DNA of 64,000 bases from UBA1189 sp964570685 (lineage in GTDB: Bacteria > Bacteroidota > Bacteroidia > Bacteroidales > Bacteroidaceae). The notes under the pieces are model-generated. The model worked only from the letters and a program-made list of their open reading frames with translations. It was not told where the DNA came from and made no database searches. Below are positions 49,915 through 58,371 of this stretch, piece after piece (within the stretch, counting starts at the first letter, position 1; each line of letters opens with the position of its first letter). A program made the position numbers and the translations under genes. The DNA is taken from positions 17,091 to 81,090 of the forward strand of contig CAZMZC010000007.1 of NCBI GenBank assembly GCA_964570685.1. Direction: 5' to 3'.

Positions 49915-50943
49915 TTACTTATCCAGCACGTCGAGGGTCCAGCTCTCCATCCAGGGGATGGTCATCTCGCCTGTGGCATCGTCGATAAGCAGAGGCAGCC
50001 AGATGTAACGGCTGTCGGCAAGGTCCTTCTTCTTCCACATGTCGAAGCAGGCAATAAACTTGCCCTTCGCTGCATCGACGGGGATGACATAGGTGCTCTG
50101 GCCATAGAAGGTCTTGTCGGCATCGATACCACGGCAGGGGTCGCCAATGGTGGTCCACTCACCCATGATACTGTCGGCTACGGAGAGCTCGGCTTGGTTG
50201 GGGTCCCAGCCGGTGCAGCCGCTGGAGAGCATGTAGTACTTGCCGTTGTACTTGAACACGGCGGGTGCCTCACGTGCCAATCCGATGAAGCGGCGCACGT
50301 AGGTGCCGTCGGGCTTCAGGTAGTCGTCGGTGAGGCGGTTGATATGGAGTGTCTGGTTGTGCTCCGATGAAGAAAACTGATAGGCTGTGCCGTCATCGTC
50401 GACAAAGAGGGTCTGGTCGCGGCTCATGGTCTCGTTGGGACGGAAGCTGCCGAGGTACTCGAAGGGACCCTCGGGTGTGTCGCTGATGGCTACACCGGCC
50501 GCAGCCATACTGTAGTCGGCACTCTCGGCGTGTACCCACATCACGAACTTCTTGGTCTTGGCGTTGTAGATTACCTTGGGACGCTCGATTACCTTTGAGG
50601 GGTGCAGGTCGCTCTCGGGGTCATCGGGTACGGCCTTCAGTGCCACTCCCTCGAACTTCCAGTTGAGCAGGTCCTTACTTGAGTAGCAGCTCACGCCGGT
50701 AACGTCGGTACGGTAGCATTCCCAAGTGGCCCACTCGGGTAGGATGGTCTCACCCACCTTGTACTCGCCATACCAGTAGTAGGTGTCGCCATGTTTCATG
50801 ATACCGCCTCCGTGGGCGTTGATGTGGTTGCCCTCGGTGTCGGGCCAAATCTCTTTCGGACGGAACTCGGTGTTCCCCTGCTTGCTGCAAGCGCAGGCAA
50901 GCAATGTCAGCATACAAGCCAACAGGTGTTTTGTCTTCATCAT
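49915..50943 (-). CDS. Glycoside hydrolase family 43-like lipoprotein
   Basis: 342 aa (or 341 from the second Met). A lipoprotein signal ends in LLACACSKQG (lipobox Cys near 19). The five-bladed beta-propeller type of GH43 is suggested by NHINAHGGGIMKHGDTYYWY near 40, VIERPKVIYNAKTKKFVMWV near 115 and REAPAVFKYNGKYYMLSSGC near 225, with acidic residues in the expected places. Likely acts on arabinose- or galactose-containing glycans at the cell surface; subfamily and substrate not determined. It lies 24 bases after the corC-like gene and is probably in its transcript. Confidence 0.85.
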   Translation of the reverse strand: MMKTKHLLACMLTLLACACSKQGNTEFRPKEIWPDTEGNHINAHGGGIMKHGDTYYWYGEYKVGETILPEWATWECYRTDVTGVSCYSSKDLLNWKFEGVALKAVPDDPESDLHPSKVIERPKVIYNAKTKKFVMWVHAESADYSMAAAGVAISDTPEGPFEYLGSFRPNETMSRDQTLFVDDDGTAYQFSSSEHNQTLHINRLTDDYLKPDGTYVRRFIGLAREAPAVFKYNGKYYMLSSGCTGWDPNQAELSVADSIMGEWTTIGDPCRGIDADKTFYGQSTYVIPVDAAKGKFIACFDMWKKKDLADSRYIWLPLLIDDATGEMTIPWMESWTLDVLDK

Positions 50944-50967
50944 TGTGTTTTTTAGTTAATATTATGG

Positions 50968-52275
50968 TTATTCTTCTGTTTCACTGTCGGTCTCCTCGTC
51001 GGGGGTGTGGATGGTCACTAATACCTTGTCGATGCGGGCACCGTCCATGTCGAGCACCTCGAAGCGGAAATGCTTCCAGGTGGCGATGTCGCCAGCGTTG
51101 GGGATACGGTCCAGCTCCTCGAGGATGAGGCCGCCTATGGTGTTGAAGTCGTATTCGTTGCTGTGCCACTCCTCGCGGTCGAAGAAGAGCAGGAAGTCGT
51201 AGAGGCCACATTGTCCGTCGACAAGCCAGCCGCCTCCCTCCTTACGCTCCACGATGTCGGGGTCGGGGTGACTGTCCGAAGGGGTGTTGACCAGTCCGCC
51301 GAGGATATCTTTCAGGGTGATGAGGCCTTGGCAGCTGCCAAACTCATCGCATACGAGCGCTTGACTCACGTGTGCGGCCTTCATCTGCTCCATCACGTTG
51401 TACACGCTCATGTTCTCGTGGAAGAACTGCGGGGCTACCATTACATCGGCCAGGCTGAACTCTTCCCGGTTGAGGGCAAAGATGAGGTCCTTGAGGCGCA
51501 CCATACCCTTGACGTGGTCGATGTCGTGTTCCACCACAGGGTAGGCTTCGAAGACATTGTCCTTCATCACATCGAGCACCTCGGCAGCAGTCATCTTAAT
51601 GTTGAGGTATACGATATCGGTGCGGTAGGTCATCAGTGAGCTGACGCGCAGGTCGCCCAAGAGGAGCACGCGCTCCATGATGTCCTGCTCTACGCTCTGT
51701 ATCTCGCCATCTTCGGTGCCCTCCTGTATCATGGTGATGATTTCTTCCTCGGTAATCTTTCCCGAGTCGGACTTCAAGCCGAAGAGGTTGAATATGAGCG
51801 ATGTACTCTTTGAGAGCAGCCATACGAAGGGTGACGTCAGTCGGGCCAGCCACATCATCGGGTAGGCCACGATGAGGGCTGCCTTCTCGGCGGCACTCAT
51901 GCCGATGCGCTTGGGCACCAGTTCGCCGAAAATTACCGTCAGGTAGGTGACGATGACCACGATGAGCGCCTGTGCCAACGGATGGGCGGCACTGGCAGCC
52001 ACGCCCCAGCGCTCGAAGATGACAGCCAGTTCGTCGGCAAACATGCTGCCCGAGAAGAGACCCGTGAGCAGGCCGATGATGGTGATGCCAATCTGCACGG
52101 TAGAGAGGAAGCGGTCGGGCTCGTTGGCCAACTGCAGTGCCACCTTGGCGGCTTTGCTACCCCGCTTCTCCTCGCTGGTGAGGAAGGTCTTGCGGGCCGA
52201 TATGAGGGCTATCTCCGATAACGACAATACGCCGTTGAGTAGGATGAGGCAGAGTATGATGATAAGTTCGTTCAT
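50968..52275 (-). CDS. CNNM/CorC (HlyC) family membrane protein with CBS pair
   Basis: 435 aa. N-terminal CNNM (DUF21) membrane domain with about three to four helices (1-190, ending near LTSPFVWLLSKSTSLIFNLF), two CBS domains (about 205-330: MTYRTDIVYLNIKMTAAEVL; LITLKDILGGLVN) and a C-terminal CorC/HlyC transporter-associated domain (DFNTIGGLILEELDRIPNAG). The family is implicated in Mg2+ (and Co2+) transport or its regulation. A leader of about 200 bases separates it from its promoter box. Confidence 0.93.
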   Translation of the reverse strand: MNELIIILCLILLNGVLSLSEIALISARKTFLTSEEKRGSKAAKVALQLANEPDRFLSTVQIGITIIGLLTGLFSGSMFADELAVIFERWGVAASAAHPLAQALIVVIVTYLTVIFGELVPKRIGMSAAEKAALIVAYPMMWLARLTSPFVWLLSKSTSLIFNLFGLKSDSGKITEEEIITMIQEGTEDGEIQSVEQDIMERVLLLGDLRVSSLMTYRTDIVYLNIKMTAAEVLDVMKDNVFEAYPVVEHDIDHVKGMVRLKDLIFALNREEFSLADVMVAPQFFHENMSVYNVMEQMKAAHVSQALVCDEFGSCQGLITLKDILGGLVNTPSDSHPDPDIVERKEGGGWLVDGQCGLYDFLLFFDREEWHSNEYDFNTIGGLILEELDRIPNAGDIATWKHFRFEVLDMDGARIDKVLVTIHTPDEETDSETEE

Positions 52276-52480
52276 TGCTGATGCTGTATGTATAATAATG
52301 TATGTTAATGTTATATGTTCATAAATGGCAAAAAGAATGCTCGCACTCCGTGCGGAGCGCTCGCCGAGTTATAGTCGTAATACGTGACGGCTGTTGCCGG
52401 AGCGTGCGTGCTCGTCAGTGTACCGATATGTTGTCCCTGTTCGTCGAAAGCGTTTCTTATCTAAATTCTCAGCAAAAGTA
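52276..52480 (-). promoter_or_regulatory. Promoter and long leader of the corC-like gene
   Basis: TACTTTTGC on the reverse strand at 52472-52480 gives a leader of about 190 bases. The leader contains GCACTCCGTGCGGAGCGC-type stems (near 52348-52372). For a magnesium-related gene a riboswitch or attenuator is possible, but I recognise none. Confidence 0.4.
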
Positions 52481-52565
52481 CGATAATTAACGGAGTTAAA
52501 CCAATAAAAGAAGGAAAGAACCGATAATAATTGTTAAAATCCGTGGTAGCTCGCTTGGGTGTATT

Positions 52566-52574
52566 TATCTTTGC
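52566..52574 (+). promoter_or_regulatory. -7 promoter box for the small membrane protein
   Basis: TATCTTTGC ends 3 bases before the ATG at 52578; leaderless. Confidence 0.6.
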
Positions 52575-52577
52575 ATT

Positions 52578-52784
52578 ATGAAAATCTACAAGAGACCTTT
52601 ATGGATGTGCCTTGCGCTCGTGGTCTATGTCACGGGCATGGCCATTTACTTCATCCCGCGCAATCAGGAGATGTCGCCTACCGAGAAGGTGGTCACGGTC
52701 ATCGTGGCCTACGTGCTGGTCGTGGCGCTGTGGCTTGCCATGCAGCATCGGGAGAAACTGAGAAGACGACGCGAGAAGCTATAA
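52578..52784 (+). CDS. Small two-helix membrane protein, unknown function
   Basis: 68 aa. Helices at about 8-25 (MCLALVVYVTGMAIYFIP) and 38-55 (VVTVIVAYVLVVALWLAM), then a very basic tail (REKLRRRREKL). Not recognised. The Crp/Fnr-like frame starts 1 base after its stop, so the two form one transcript. Confidence 0.75.
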   Translation: MKIYKRPLWMCLALVVYVTGMAIYFIPRNQEMSPTEKVVTVIVAYVLVVALWLAMQHREKLRRRREKL

Positions 52785-52785
52785 G

Positions 52786-53350
52786 ATGGAATACCACGCA
52801 GACATATCAAAAGACCTCTCGGCCGACGAACTCGCCTTGCTGGATGCATCGAAAGAGTTGTGGGAGACACGTACCGTGCCGGCCAAATCGCTGTTGATAA
52901 CGCAGGGCGAGCAGGCACACTCCCTGTTTTACGTGGCGAAAGGCTGCCTACGCCTCTACACGCTCGACGATGGCAAGGAGGTGACTGTGCAGTTTTTCTT
53001 CGAGGGAGATTTTATTGTCCCGTTCGAGAGCATCTACAAGAACCAGCCGAGCATATATACCTTGGAGGCCATCGAGGCCTCCGAGGTGTGGGCTATGCAC
53101 AAGGACTGCTTCTTTGCCCAGCTCGACAAGAGGCCGCGCCTGCACCCATCTCTACGAGAGACTGCTTGCCAAGCGCTTCTGCACGTTGTGCGACCTCTTC
53201 CTCTCGCGCATCAAATACACGCCACAGCAGCGTTACGAGGAGCTGCTGAGCCAACACCCCGAGGTGTTGCTCCGTGTGCCGCAACATTATATCGCCTCAT
53301 ACCTCGGCATCACGCCTGTCTCGCTCAGCCGCATCCTAAATCACCGCTGA
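52786..53350 (+). pseudogene. Crp/Fnr family regulator with a frameshift
   Basis: Frame 1 encodes the cyclic-nucleotide-type sensor domain (KSLLITQGEQAHSLFYVAKG, VTVQFFFEGDFIVPFESIYK, EAIEASEVWAMHKDCFFAQL) and loses the family pattern after DKRPRLH near 53140. The +1 frame then carries the rest: HLYERLLAKRFCTLCDLFLS, TPQQRYEELLSQHPEVLLRV and the helix-turn-helix HYIASYLGITPVSLSRILNH up to 53350. One extra C in the run at 53142-53145 would explain it. A sequencing error or programmed shift cannot be excluded. It would otherwise be a roughly 188-aa regulator of the flanking membrane genes. Confidence 0.8.
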
Positions 53351-53401
53351 CAAGGCCGCATTTCTTTACATTTGTTATCGTCCACATCGGGCTGCATCGG
53401 C

Positions 53402-53410
53402 TATCTTTGC
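53402..53410 (+). promoter_or_regulatory. -7 promoter box for the DUF4405 gene
   Basis: TATCTTTGC, 26 bases before the start. Confidence 0.6.
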
Positions 53411-53436
53411 AGCCAGAAAAACCTATGCTATAGATT

Positions 53437-53898
53437 ATGGACAACAAGACAAAGAAGACGCGCGGCCCCAAACCGCTATTCATCGTAGACCTGCTGATGG
53501 CTCTATTTGCCCTCTTGACGTTACTTACAGGAATAGGGAATCACCTGGCCGGGCACTCCGGCTCGCACGGTGTGTGGCACGTATGGTCGGCGCTCCACAT
53601 CTTGGCTGCACTCATCTGGCTGTCGGTGACCGTCATCCACTGCAAGCATCATTGGGCGTGGTACAAGTCGCTGCTGGCAAAGCGCCCCTCCAATGTCAAG
53701 AGCAAGGTGACGATGCTGCTCACGCTCGTATTCCTCTTCACCGCTCTCTCAGGCATCTACCTGCTACTGTTTGCCGACGGTGAAGGCACGATAGCAGGCG
53801 TGCGCCACTACGTAGGCGGCATGCTGCTCGGCGCCATCGCCTTGGGGCATCTCCTCAAACGTTTCCGCATACTGCGCAAAGGGTTGGGCGCTCGCTGA
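53437..53898 (+). CDS. DUF4405-like membrane protein (cytochrome b561-type helices)
   Basis: 153 aa with four helices. His residues in the helices (HLAGHSGSHGVWHVWSALHI, TVIHCKHHWAWYKSLL, VRHYVGGMLLGAIALGHLLK) could bind haem as in b561-like proteins. Function unknown; it may belong to the small redox-linked unit regulated by the broken Crp/Fnr gene upstream. Confidence 0.7.
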   Translation: MDNKTKKTRGPKPLFIVDLLMALFALLTLLTGIGNHLAGHSGSHGVWHVWSALHILAALIWLSVTVIHCKHHWAWYKSLLAKRPSNVKSKVTMLLTLVFLFTALSGIYLLLFADGEGTIAGVRHYVGGMLLGAIALGHLLKRFRILRKGLGAR

Positions 53899-53948
53899 GG
53901 CGAGTATTAAAAAAGATGATAAGGATTAATTAAATCCATACATCAGAA

Positions 53949-54083
53949 TCATCCAGCAATCTTCCCCGTCTCAATTTCGGATATAAGAAAAGAGAGCACG
54001 TAACGCGGACTCTGATAGTATAGGCCGGTAGATGGGTCGCAAAGCTTTTCGTACGTATCAGACTGGTAGAGCGTATCCAACGC
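53949..54083 (-). pseudogene. Remnant of a third toxin-antitoxin locus gene
   Basis: ALDTLYQSDTYEKLCDPSTG then LYYQSPRYVLSFLISEIETG read from 54083 to a TGA at 53949, in a frame different from the preceding remnant. The pattern resembles the small third protein found after DUF3990 genes in Bacteroidales. It has no start codon. Confidence 0.55.
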
Positions 54084-54165
54084 TTCGGCCAAAATCCTTG
54101 AATGGCCTACATCGCGTAAGGTCTATCTGGGAAATCTCCGTATTGGTTCCGTGATAAAGTATCAT
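54058..54165 (-). pseudogene. DUF3990-like toxin gene, truncated
   Basis: The start MILYHGTNTEISQIDLTRCR PFKDFGR is the N-terminus of DUF3990 (ADP-ribosyltransferase-like fold). It then shifts into SVGYALPV and stops after 35 codons instead of about 150. The ATG overlaps the stop of the DUF3791-like gene (ATGA). A deletion removed most of the toxin and joined it to the next remnant. Confidence 0.7.
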
Positions 54166-54411
54166 ACCAATTTCCCTCCTTGACGATTGAGATAGGTGGT
54201 CATATCGGCCACCATATCGGAGAATGACTGCGTGTGCATAAAGCCATAATTCTCGTCCATCAACTTCACCCCACCATAACGCTTGATATATCGCCATGCT
54301 TGTGTGTCGGTAAGACTATGCGCCTTGCCGAACTCATTGAACAAGGCAAGTATATACTCACTCTACCTTGTCGCTCAACGGATATTGCTTGATGTCCGCA
54401 TTTGATGCCAT
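54162..54411 (-). pseudogene. DUF3791-like antitoxin/partner gene with a 4-base insertion
   Basis: MASNADIKQYPLSDKVE from 54411, then a TGA at 54360-54358. Removing four bases (TGAG) restores YILALFNEFGKAHSLTDTQA ... FMHTQSFSDMVADM, which matches the DUF3791 pattern. So the locus carried a DUF3791-DUF3990 pair and has decayed. The frame after the break runs to 54162. Confidence 0.7.
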
Positions 54412-54520
54412 TGCAACCGGTTCTTTCCTGCAAATTTACAAATACTTTACGTATATGCAAGGCTTTTGGTTTATTTATCTCTAAAATTTATGTGGCGACG
54501 AGAGGTTTACTCCCTAAGAT

Positions 54521-54558
54521 GTGCTCAGCGGATTACATCATTAAAAGTGTACATTTGC
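54521..54558 (+). repeat. Partial copy of repeat R1
   Basis: GTGCTCAGCGGATTACATCA then TTAAAAGTGTACATTTGC matches the inner end of the R1 arms. No partner arm was found nearby. The rest of 54412-54650 holds nothing else recognisable. Confidence 0.65.
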
Positions 54559-54650
54559 TTTTGGGGTTGTATTATTTCTTCTATTTCTAAGGAAAAGATA
54601 TGAAATAGAATGTTTCTGATTAGATTTTATTCGGAATCAAAAAAAACATT

Positions 54651-54658
54651 TACCTTTG
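54651..54658 (+). promoter_or_regulatory. -7 promoter box for the DUF3667 gene
   Basis: TACCTTTG, 28 bases before the start. Confidence 0.5.
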
Positions 54659-54686
54659 TCACGCAAACTAAAAGGTGAGTGAATAT

Positions 54687-55961
54687 ATGGAAGAACAATT
54701 GGACGACTATACCTCTGACAACATAGAACAGAACGATACGGAAGCAATGGATTCCCCAGAGCAAAGGAAGTCCAAATTGAGGCTGTTGCTGCGAGCAAGA
54801 GTAGCTTGGCGTCATTTCAATGTGCGCATGGCTGAGAAGCAGAATGCCATCGAACGGCGAATAGAGTACAAGCGCATTCGTAATCAACGTCGTAATTCTC
54901 GCGTGCCATATACCCATTGTAAGAATTGTGGAACTGAGCTGAAAGGTGTCTACTGCCATCAGTGTGGCCAATATGCATTGGACCTCCGTCAGTCATTCGG
55001 TAGCCATATTTTGGAATACATTGCCAATACCTACCAATTTGACCAGAAGATTATCCCCACGGTCAAGCAACTCTTCCGCCGTCCAGGTTTTCTCACCAAT
55101 GAATTTATGGCTGGAAAGATTAACTCGTACGTGCATCCGCTCAAACTCAATATGTTTTTATTGTTAATAGTGATGGTCGTGTTTGTTTTTTCTTTAAGCA
55201 AAGGAAATTCAAATTCAGCATACGTGGATGAAGCTGATGAAACATCCATACCCTTTGCGATAATGGAAGCGGTGCAAATGGAGGACGGGTTTGGGGACGA
55301 GATGAGGCGCTCGTCGCAGGCTCCCGTCAAGCTGATAGCTCCGTATGCTGTAGTTGCAGCCTACCCACAGTATTTTCAGGTGTTGGAAAATGTGAGCACA
55401 AGTAACTATAGCGACCCTGATACGATGATTGTTTTCGTACCTCAGGTGCTGATAGACGAGAATATCCTTGTGATGTATAAAGAAGATGAATACAGATTTG
55501 CCAACAATAAAAGTATATTCAATGACACCTCGCATGAAGGCGAATTGGTGCGCAGCCAGTTCTGGGATGCACTCCAAACATACCTTCCAATTGTAATCCT
55601 GTTGCTGTGTCCGCTACTCGCGCTATTTGTCAGACTGTTTAACATCAAGCAGAAGCAAGGCTTTATGACGCACTTTGTGTTTTCGTTGCATTATAGCGCG
55701 TTCCTCGAGATTCTCGTCTTTGCTTTTCTGCTTCTGTTAGGGGTGATGAACTCCGTCGTAGCTTTCTTTACATTCATTGCGCTGACGGTGGGTACCATCA
55801 TATACTTGGCCTTGGCATTTAGGCGAGTATACAAAGGTACAAGTTGGGGAGCAGCATTGTGCAAGGCTCTACTTGTCAATCTCCTTTATCTGCTCATGAT
55901 ACTTGCTTCTTTCTTGGGCATACTCATTCTTTTCATTATAGTTAACAAGAATGCTTATTGA
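54687..55961 (+). CDS. DUF3667 membrane protein
   Basis: 424 aa from the ATG at 54687, preceded by AAAGGTGAG (a GTG 12 bases upstream is inside that site). A charged N-terminus is followed by a zinc ribbon (CKNCGTELKGVYCHQCGQYA, near residue 80-99), the family stretch FGSHILEYIANTYQFDQKII...FRRPGFLTNEFMAGKINSYV HPLKL, one helix near 160, a soluble loop, then four helices in the last 140 residues. Function unknown. The next gene starts 5 bases after its stop. Confidence 0.85.
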   Translation: MEEQLDDYTSDNIEQNDTEAMDSPEQRKSKLRLLLRARVAWRHFNVRMAEKQNAIERRIEYKRIRNQRRNSRVPYTHCKNCGTELKGVYCHQCGQYALDLRQSFGSHILEYIANTYQFDQKIIPTVKQLFRRPGFLTNEFMAGKINSYVHPLKLNMFLLLIVMVVFVFSLSKGNSNSAYVDEADETSIPFAIMEAVQMEDGFGDEMRRSSQAPVKLIAPYAVVAAYPQYFQVLENVSTSNYSDPDTMIVFVPQVLIDENILVMYKEDEYRFANNKSIFNDTSHEGELVRSQFWDALQTYLPIVILLLCPLLALFVRLFNIKQKQGFMTHFVFSLHYSAFLEILVFAFLLLLGVMNSVVAFFTFIALTVGTIIYLALAFRRVYKGTSWGAALCKALLVNLLYLLMILASFLGILILFIIVNKNAY

Positions 55962-55966
55962 TATTT

Positions 55967-57142
55967 ATGAGACGCACACTACTCCTATTTCTTTGCTTGG
56001 CCTCGATGGCTGTTACTTTTGCCCAAGTGAAAACGGTGAATGATTATTACCAATGCATTAAAGAAAAGGGGGCAGCCCCCAAAGAATACATACTTTCTTT
56101 GTTTGACGAAGCGGACATTGTAGTATTGGGCGAGCGTGACCATCGCGACACAACGCAATATGAGTTCGTGTTAGAATTGCTGGGCGACCCTCGGTTTGTC
56201 CGCAAGGTGGGTTACGTATATACCGAGGTGGGAGTGACCAATATGACCGACGAGGTGAACAAGCTGATAACTGCACGCTATGATAGTGACCAGTCTTTCA
56301 CCGATAGCCTCTTGGCCTATAACCGCCAGGAAGATTTCTATCCCATGTGGGAGAAATATAATCGTTTGCAGTTCTTGCGCGGACTTTATGAAATCAATCG
56401 CGACAGTAGACGCAACGTGGTGCTTGGGCTTACCGACTGTGCCTTCTCTTGGGATGAAATCCGTACACCGGAGCAGTATAGCGACTTCTACTATTCACCA
56501 GCTTGTGAGTATCGCGACAGTACGATGACAGCGAACTTCATCCGAATGTATAATGCACAGAAACCACGCAGAGGAAAGCGCAAAGCGCTCATCATTACCA
56601 ATCTGCCACACGCCGTCAATGCAAAGATGAAGAATCGCGAATACTATCGTCAAGGATGGTGGCTGAAACAACATTTCGGTGAAGAGAATGTGAAGATTGT
56701 GGCGTTCAACTGGAAAGACTATCGCGCACGAGGAGAGCAAACCCAACTTACAGGCGGTGGGCTATGGGATGCTGCTTTTGAGTTGGCCGACACCCAACCT
56801 TTCGCTTTAGATTTGCAGGACACGCCATACGGTACTACCCCATACATAGACCCGAGCTACGGAAATCTTCAGTGGCAGGACGTGGCCGATGGACTTATCT
56901 ATTACACACCCATCTATGAACAGAAACTGACTATAGGCTTCAGCCAAGATATTGCGCCCGATGAGTTTAAGGAAGAGTTGTTCCGCCGTACAAACATATA
57001 TAGAGAGGCTGTTGATCAGGACTTCCCAAATCTTACGGCCGAGGAGATTCAGAAACTATACAACAGATTCTTTACATTCCCTGCAACCTATCCCGAAAGT
57101 CCTGAGGCGGTGAGAGAACGGATACGAAAGCTTATGGAGTGA
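55967..57142 (+). CDS. Secreted protein with an EreA/ChaN/TraB-like fold (unknown function)
   Basis: 391 aa from the ATG at 55967. A signal peptide (MRRTLLLFLCLASMAVTFAQ) precedes a domain starting ADIVVLGERDHRDTTQYEFV, whose GE...H pattern near residue 50 resembles erythromycin-esterase-like and TraB/ChaN proteins, with ALIITNLPHAVNAKM near 205 as a second His-containing strand. Overall similarity is weak and catalysis is not claimed. It is exported, probably periplasmic, and coupled to the DUF3667 gene. Confidence 0.6.
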   Translation: MRRTLLLFLCLASMAVTFAQVKTVNDYYQCIKEKGAAPKEYILSLFDEADIVVLGERDHRDTTQYEFVLELLGDPRFVRKVGYVYTEVGVTNMTDEVNKLITARYDSDQSFTDSLLAYNRQEDFYPMWEKYNRLQFLRGLYEINRDSRRNVVLGLTDCAFSWDEIRTPEQYSDFYYSPACEYRDSTMTANFIRMYNAQKPRRGKRKALIITNLPHAVNAKMKNREYYRQGWWLKQHFGEENVKIVAFNWKDYRARGEQTQLTGGGLWDAAFELADTQPFALDLQDTPYGTTPYIDPSYGNLQWQDVADGLIYYTPIYEQKLTIGFSQDIAPDEFKEELFRRTNIYREAVDQDFPNLTAEEIQKLYNRFFTFPATYPESPEAVRERIRKLME

Positions 57143-57144
57143 AT

Positions 57145-57349
57145 ACATCCCACCACCTCTTCTGCTATATCCCAACTTCTATTTCCAAGCTTGTAACCTT
57201 TCATCATCGCTGTTCTATAGCTTCAAAATTATTTCTCCCTGCAAATAGAAAAAATAAAGGGCAAAGAGATACTGAAAAGCAACGAGTTATAGGCTACGAT
57301 TTAGCTTTATTGGCTTTCTTGGCTGTTTTCAGATTTTCAAGAAATGCCT
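57145..57349 (+). repeat. Dispersed repeat R2, copy 2
   Basis: ACATCCCACCACCTCTTCTG ... TATTTCCAAGCTTGTAACCT ... TTTCTCCCTGCAAATAGAAA ... GGCTACGATTTAGCTTTATT. It matches 44184-44423 but has one palindrome instead of four. Its right end overlaps the last codons of the YgbA-like gene. Confidence 0.85.
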
Positions 57350-57673
57350 GAGCGTAGCTAATGGAGCATATAGCATCATGCGCGGACCGGCCCAACGCAT
57401 GATGCGGCGTATTTTCTCGCGCATCTCTCGCTGGTAGCAGTGGATGGGGCATTTCTTACAGGTAGGCTTGCTCTCTCCGAACTTGCATCTGTCCAGCCGT
57501 TTGTGGGCATACTCCACCAGCGTCCGATACTCCTCGGGCATATCGTGTGCCCCCAGCTTGTGGCGGCAATACAAGGCAATCATCCTGCCCACCAGCGCCT
57601 TCTCACGCTCAATCCTCGTCATGCATCTGTTGAGTTCCTCCCTCTCTCGTTCTCGTCCTATAAGCTTTTTCAT
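57329..57673 (-). CDS. Nitrous-oxide-stimulated promoter family (YgbA-like) protein
   Basis: 114 aa from the ATG at 57673 (MKKLIGRERER). Conserved features: RIEREKALVGRMIALYCRHK near 20-39, RTLVEYAHKRLDRC, and a cysteine cluster CKKCPIHCYQREMREKIRRI near 75-94, ending WAGPRMMLYAPLATLRH. E. coli YgbA is induced under nitrosative stress; the role may involve metal or [Fe-S] recovery. Its last residues (FLKI) fall in repeat R2. Own promoter 15 bases upstream. Confidence 0.88.
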   Translation of the reverse strand: MKKLIGREREREELNRCMTRIEREKALVGRMIALYCRHKLGAHDMPEEYRTLVEYAHKRLDRCKFGESKPTCKKCPIHCYQREMREKIRRIMRWAGPRMMLYAPLATLRHFLKI

Positions 57674-57688
57674 ATCCTTATTTTTGCA

Positions 57689-57697
57689 GCAAAGATA
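57689..57697 (-). promoter_or_regulatory. -7 promoter box for the YgbA-like gene
   Basis: TATCTTTGC on the reverse strand. Confidence 0.6.
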
Positions 57698-57819
57698 TAA
57701 CAATCTTGCTTAAAACATTAAAAATCCCAAGGAAAATGGCGCAAAAGTGCTTGTTTTTATTCGATTTGGTTTTATGTAATCAACAAAAACATGTAGCGGT
57801 TTATATACACATTTCCTCT

Positions 57820-57935
57820 ATGAAAACCAAGAGGTAAGGGGATCCGCCGTGAGACGGAATCTGAGGGAAGCCCGAGCCACCATCAGCGTCAACCCCTACC
57901 GATGAGCAGCAGAAACTTCCATTCTGACATCTCTA
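57820..57935 (+). other. GC-rich structured segment, possible group II intron fragment
   Basis: In an otherwise AT-rich gap (57704-58338), AAGAGGTAAGGGGATCCGCC GTGAGACGGAATCTGAGGGA is reminiscent of the domain I region of bacterial group II introns, with the hairpin CCG-TGAGA-CGG inside GAT/ATC. No reverse transcriptase follows. A perfect palindrome GGGGTATACCCC lies at about 57967-57978. The rest of the gap shows nothing I can name. Confidence 0.3.
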
Positions 57936-58338
57936 AGATAGCAAAAACAACCAAAAAGGTGTATAGGGGTATACCCCCTCCTAAAAATGTTAGATAAATT
58001 CCCAAACGAAGATGTATGTATATGAGGAGCAAGTCATACTAGATGTTATTCCAATTTTTGATATTTTGATAGAATCACCAAACTTTCATCGTCAATTCAT
58101 TAGGCTGTTATTGATCATATAGGAGATTTACCTGTTTCAAACTTCTTTAGCAACACATCCTTCACTCTTGACGATTAGGGGCAGGCACTAAATTTGTAAA
58201 TATGCTTGATTTGAGATAATATGAGTTTGCACTTTATTTACATCCAACTTTGTTAGGCCAAACTACATTTAAGTGTTAAAAACGAGACCAAAATGCAACT
58301 TTGGAATGATAGTATAATATAATTTCAATTTATTCTAT

Positions 58339-58347
58339 TATATTTGC
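58339..58347 (+). promoter_or_regulatory. -7 promoter box for the restriction-modification operon
   Basis: TATATTTGC, 24 bases before the XRE gene. Confidence 0.6.
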
Positions 58348-58371
58348 GTCCAAGTTAAAACTTTTTAATAA

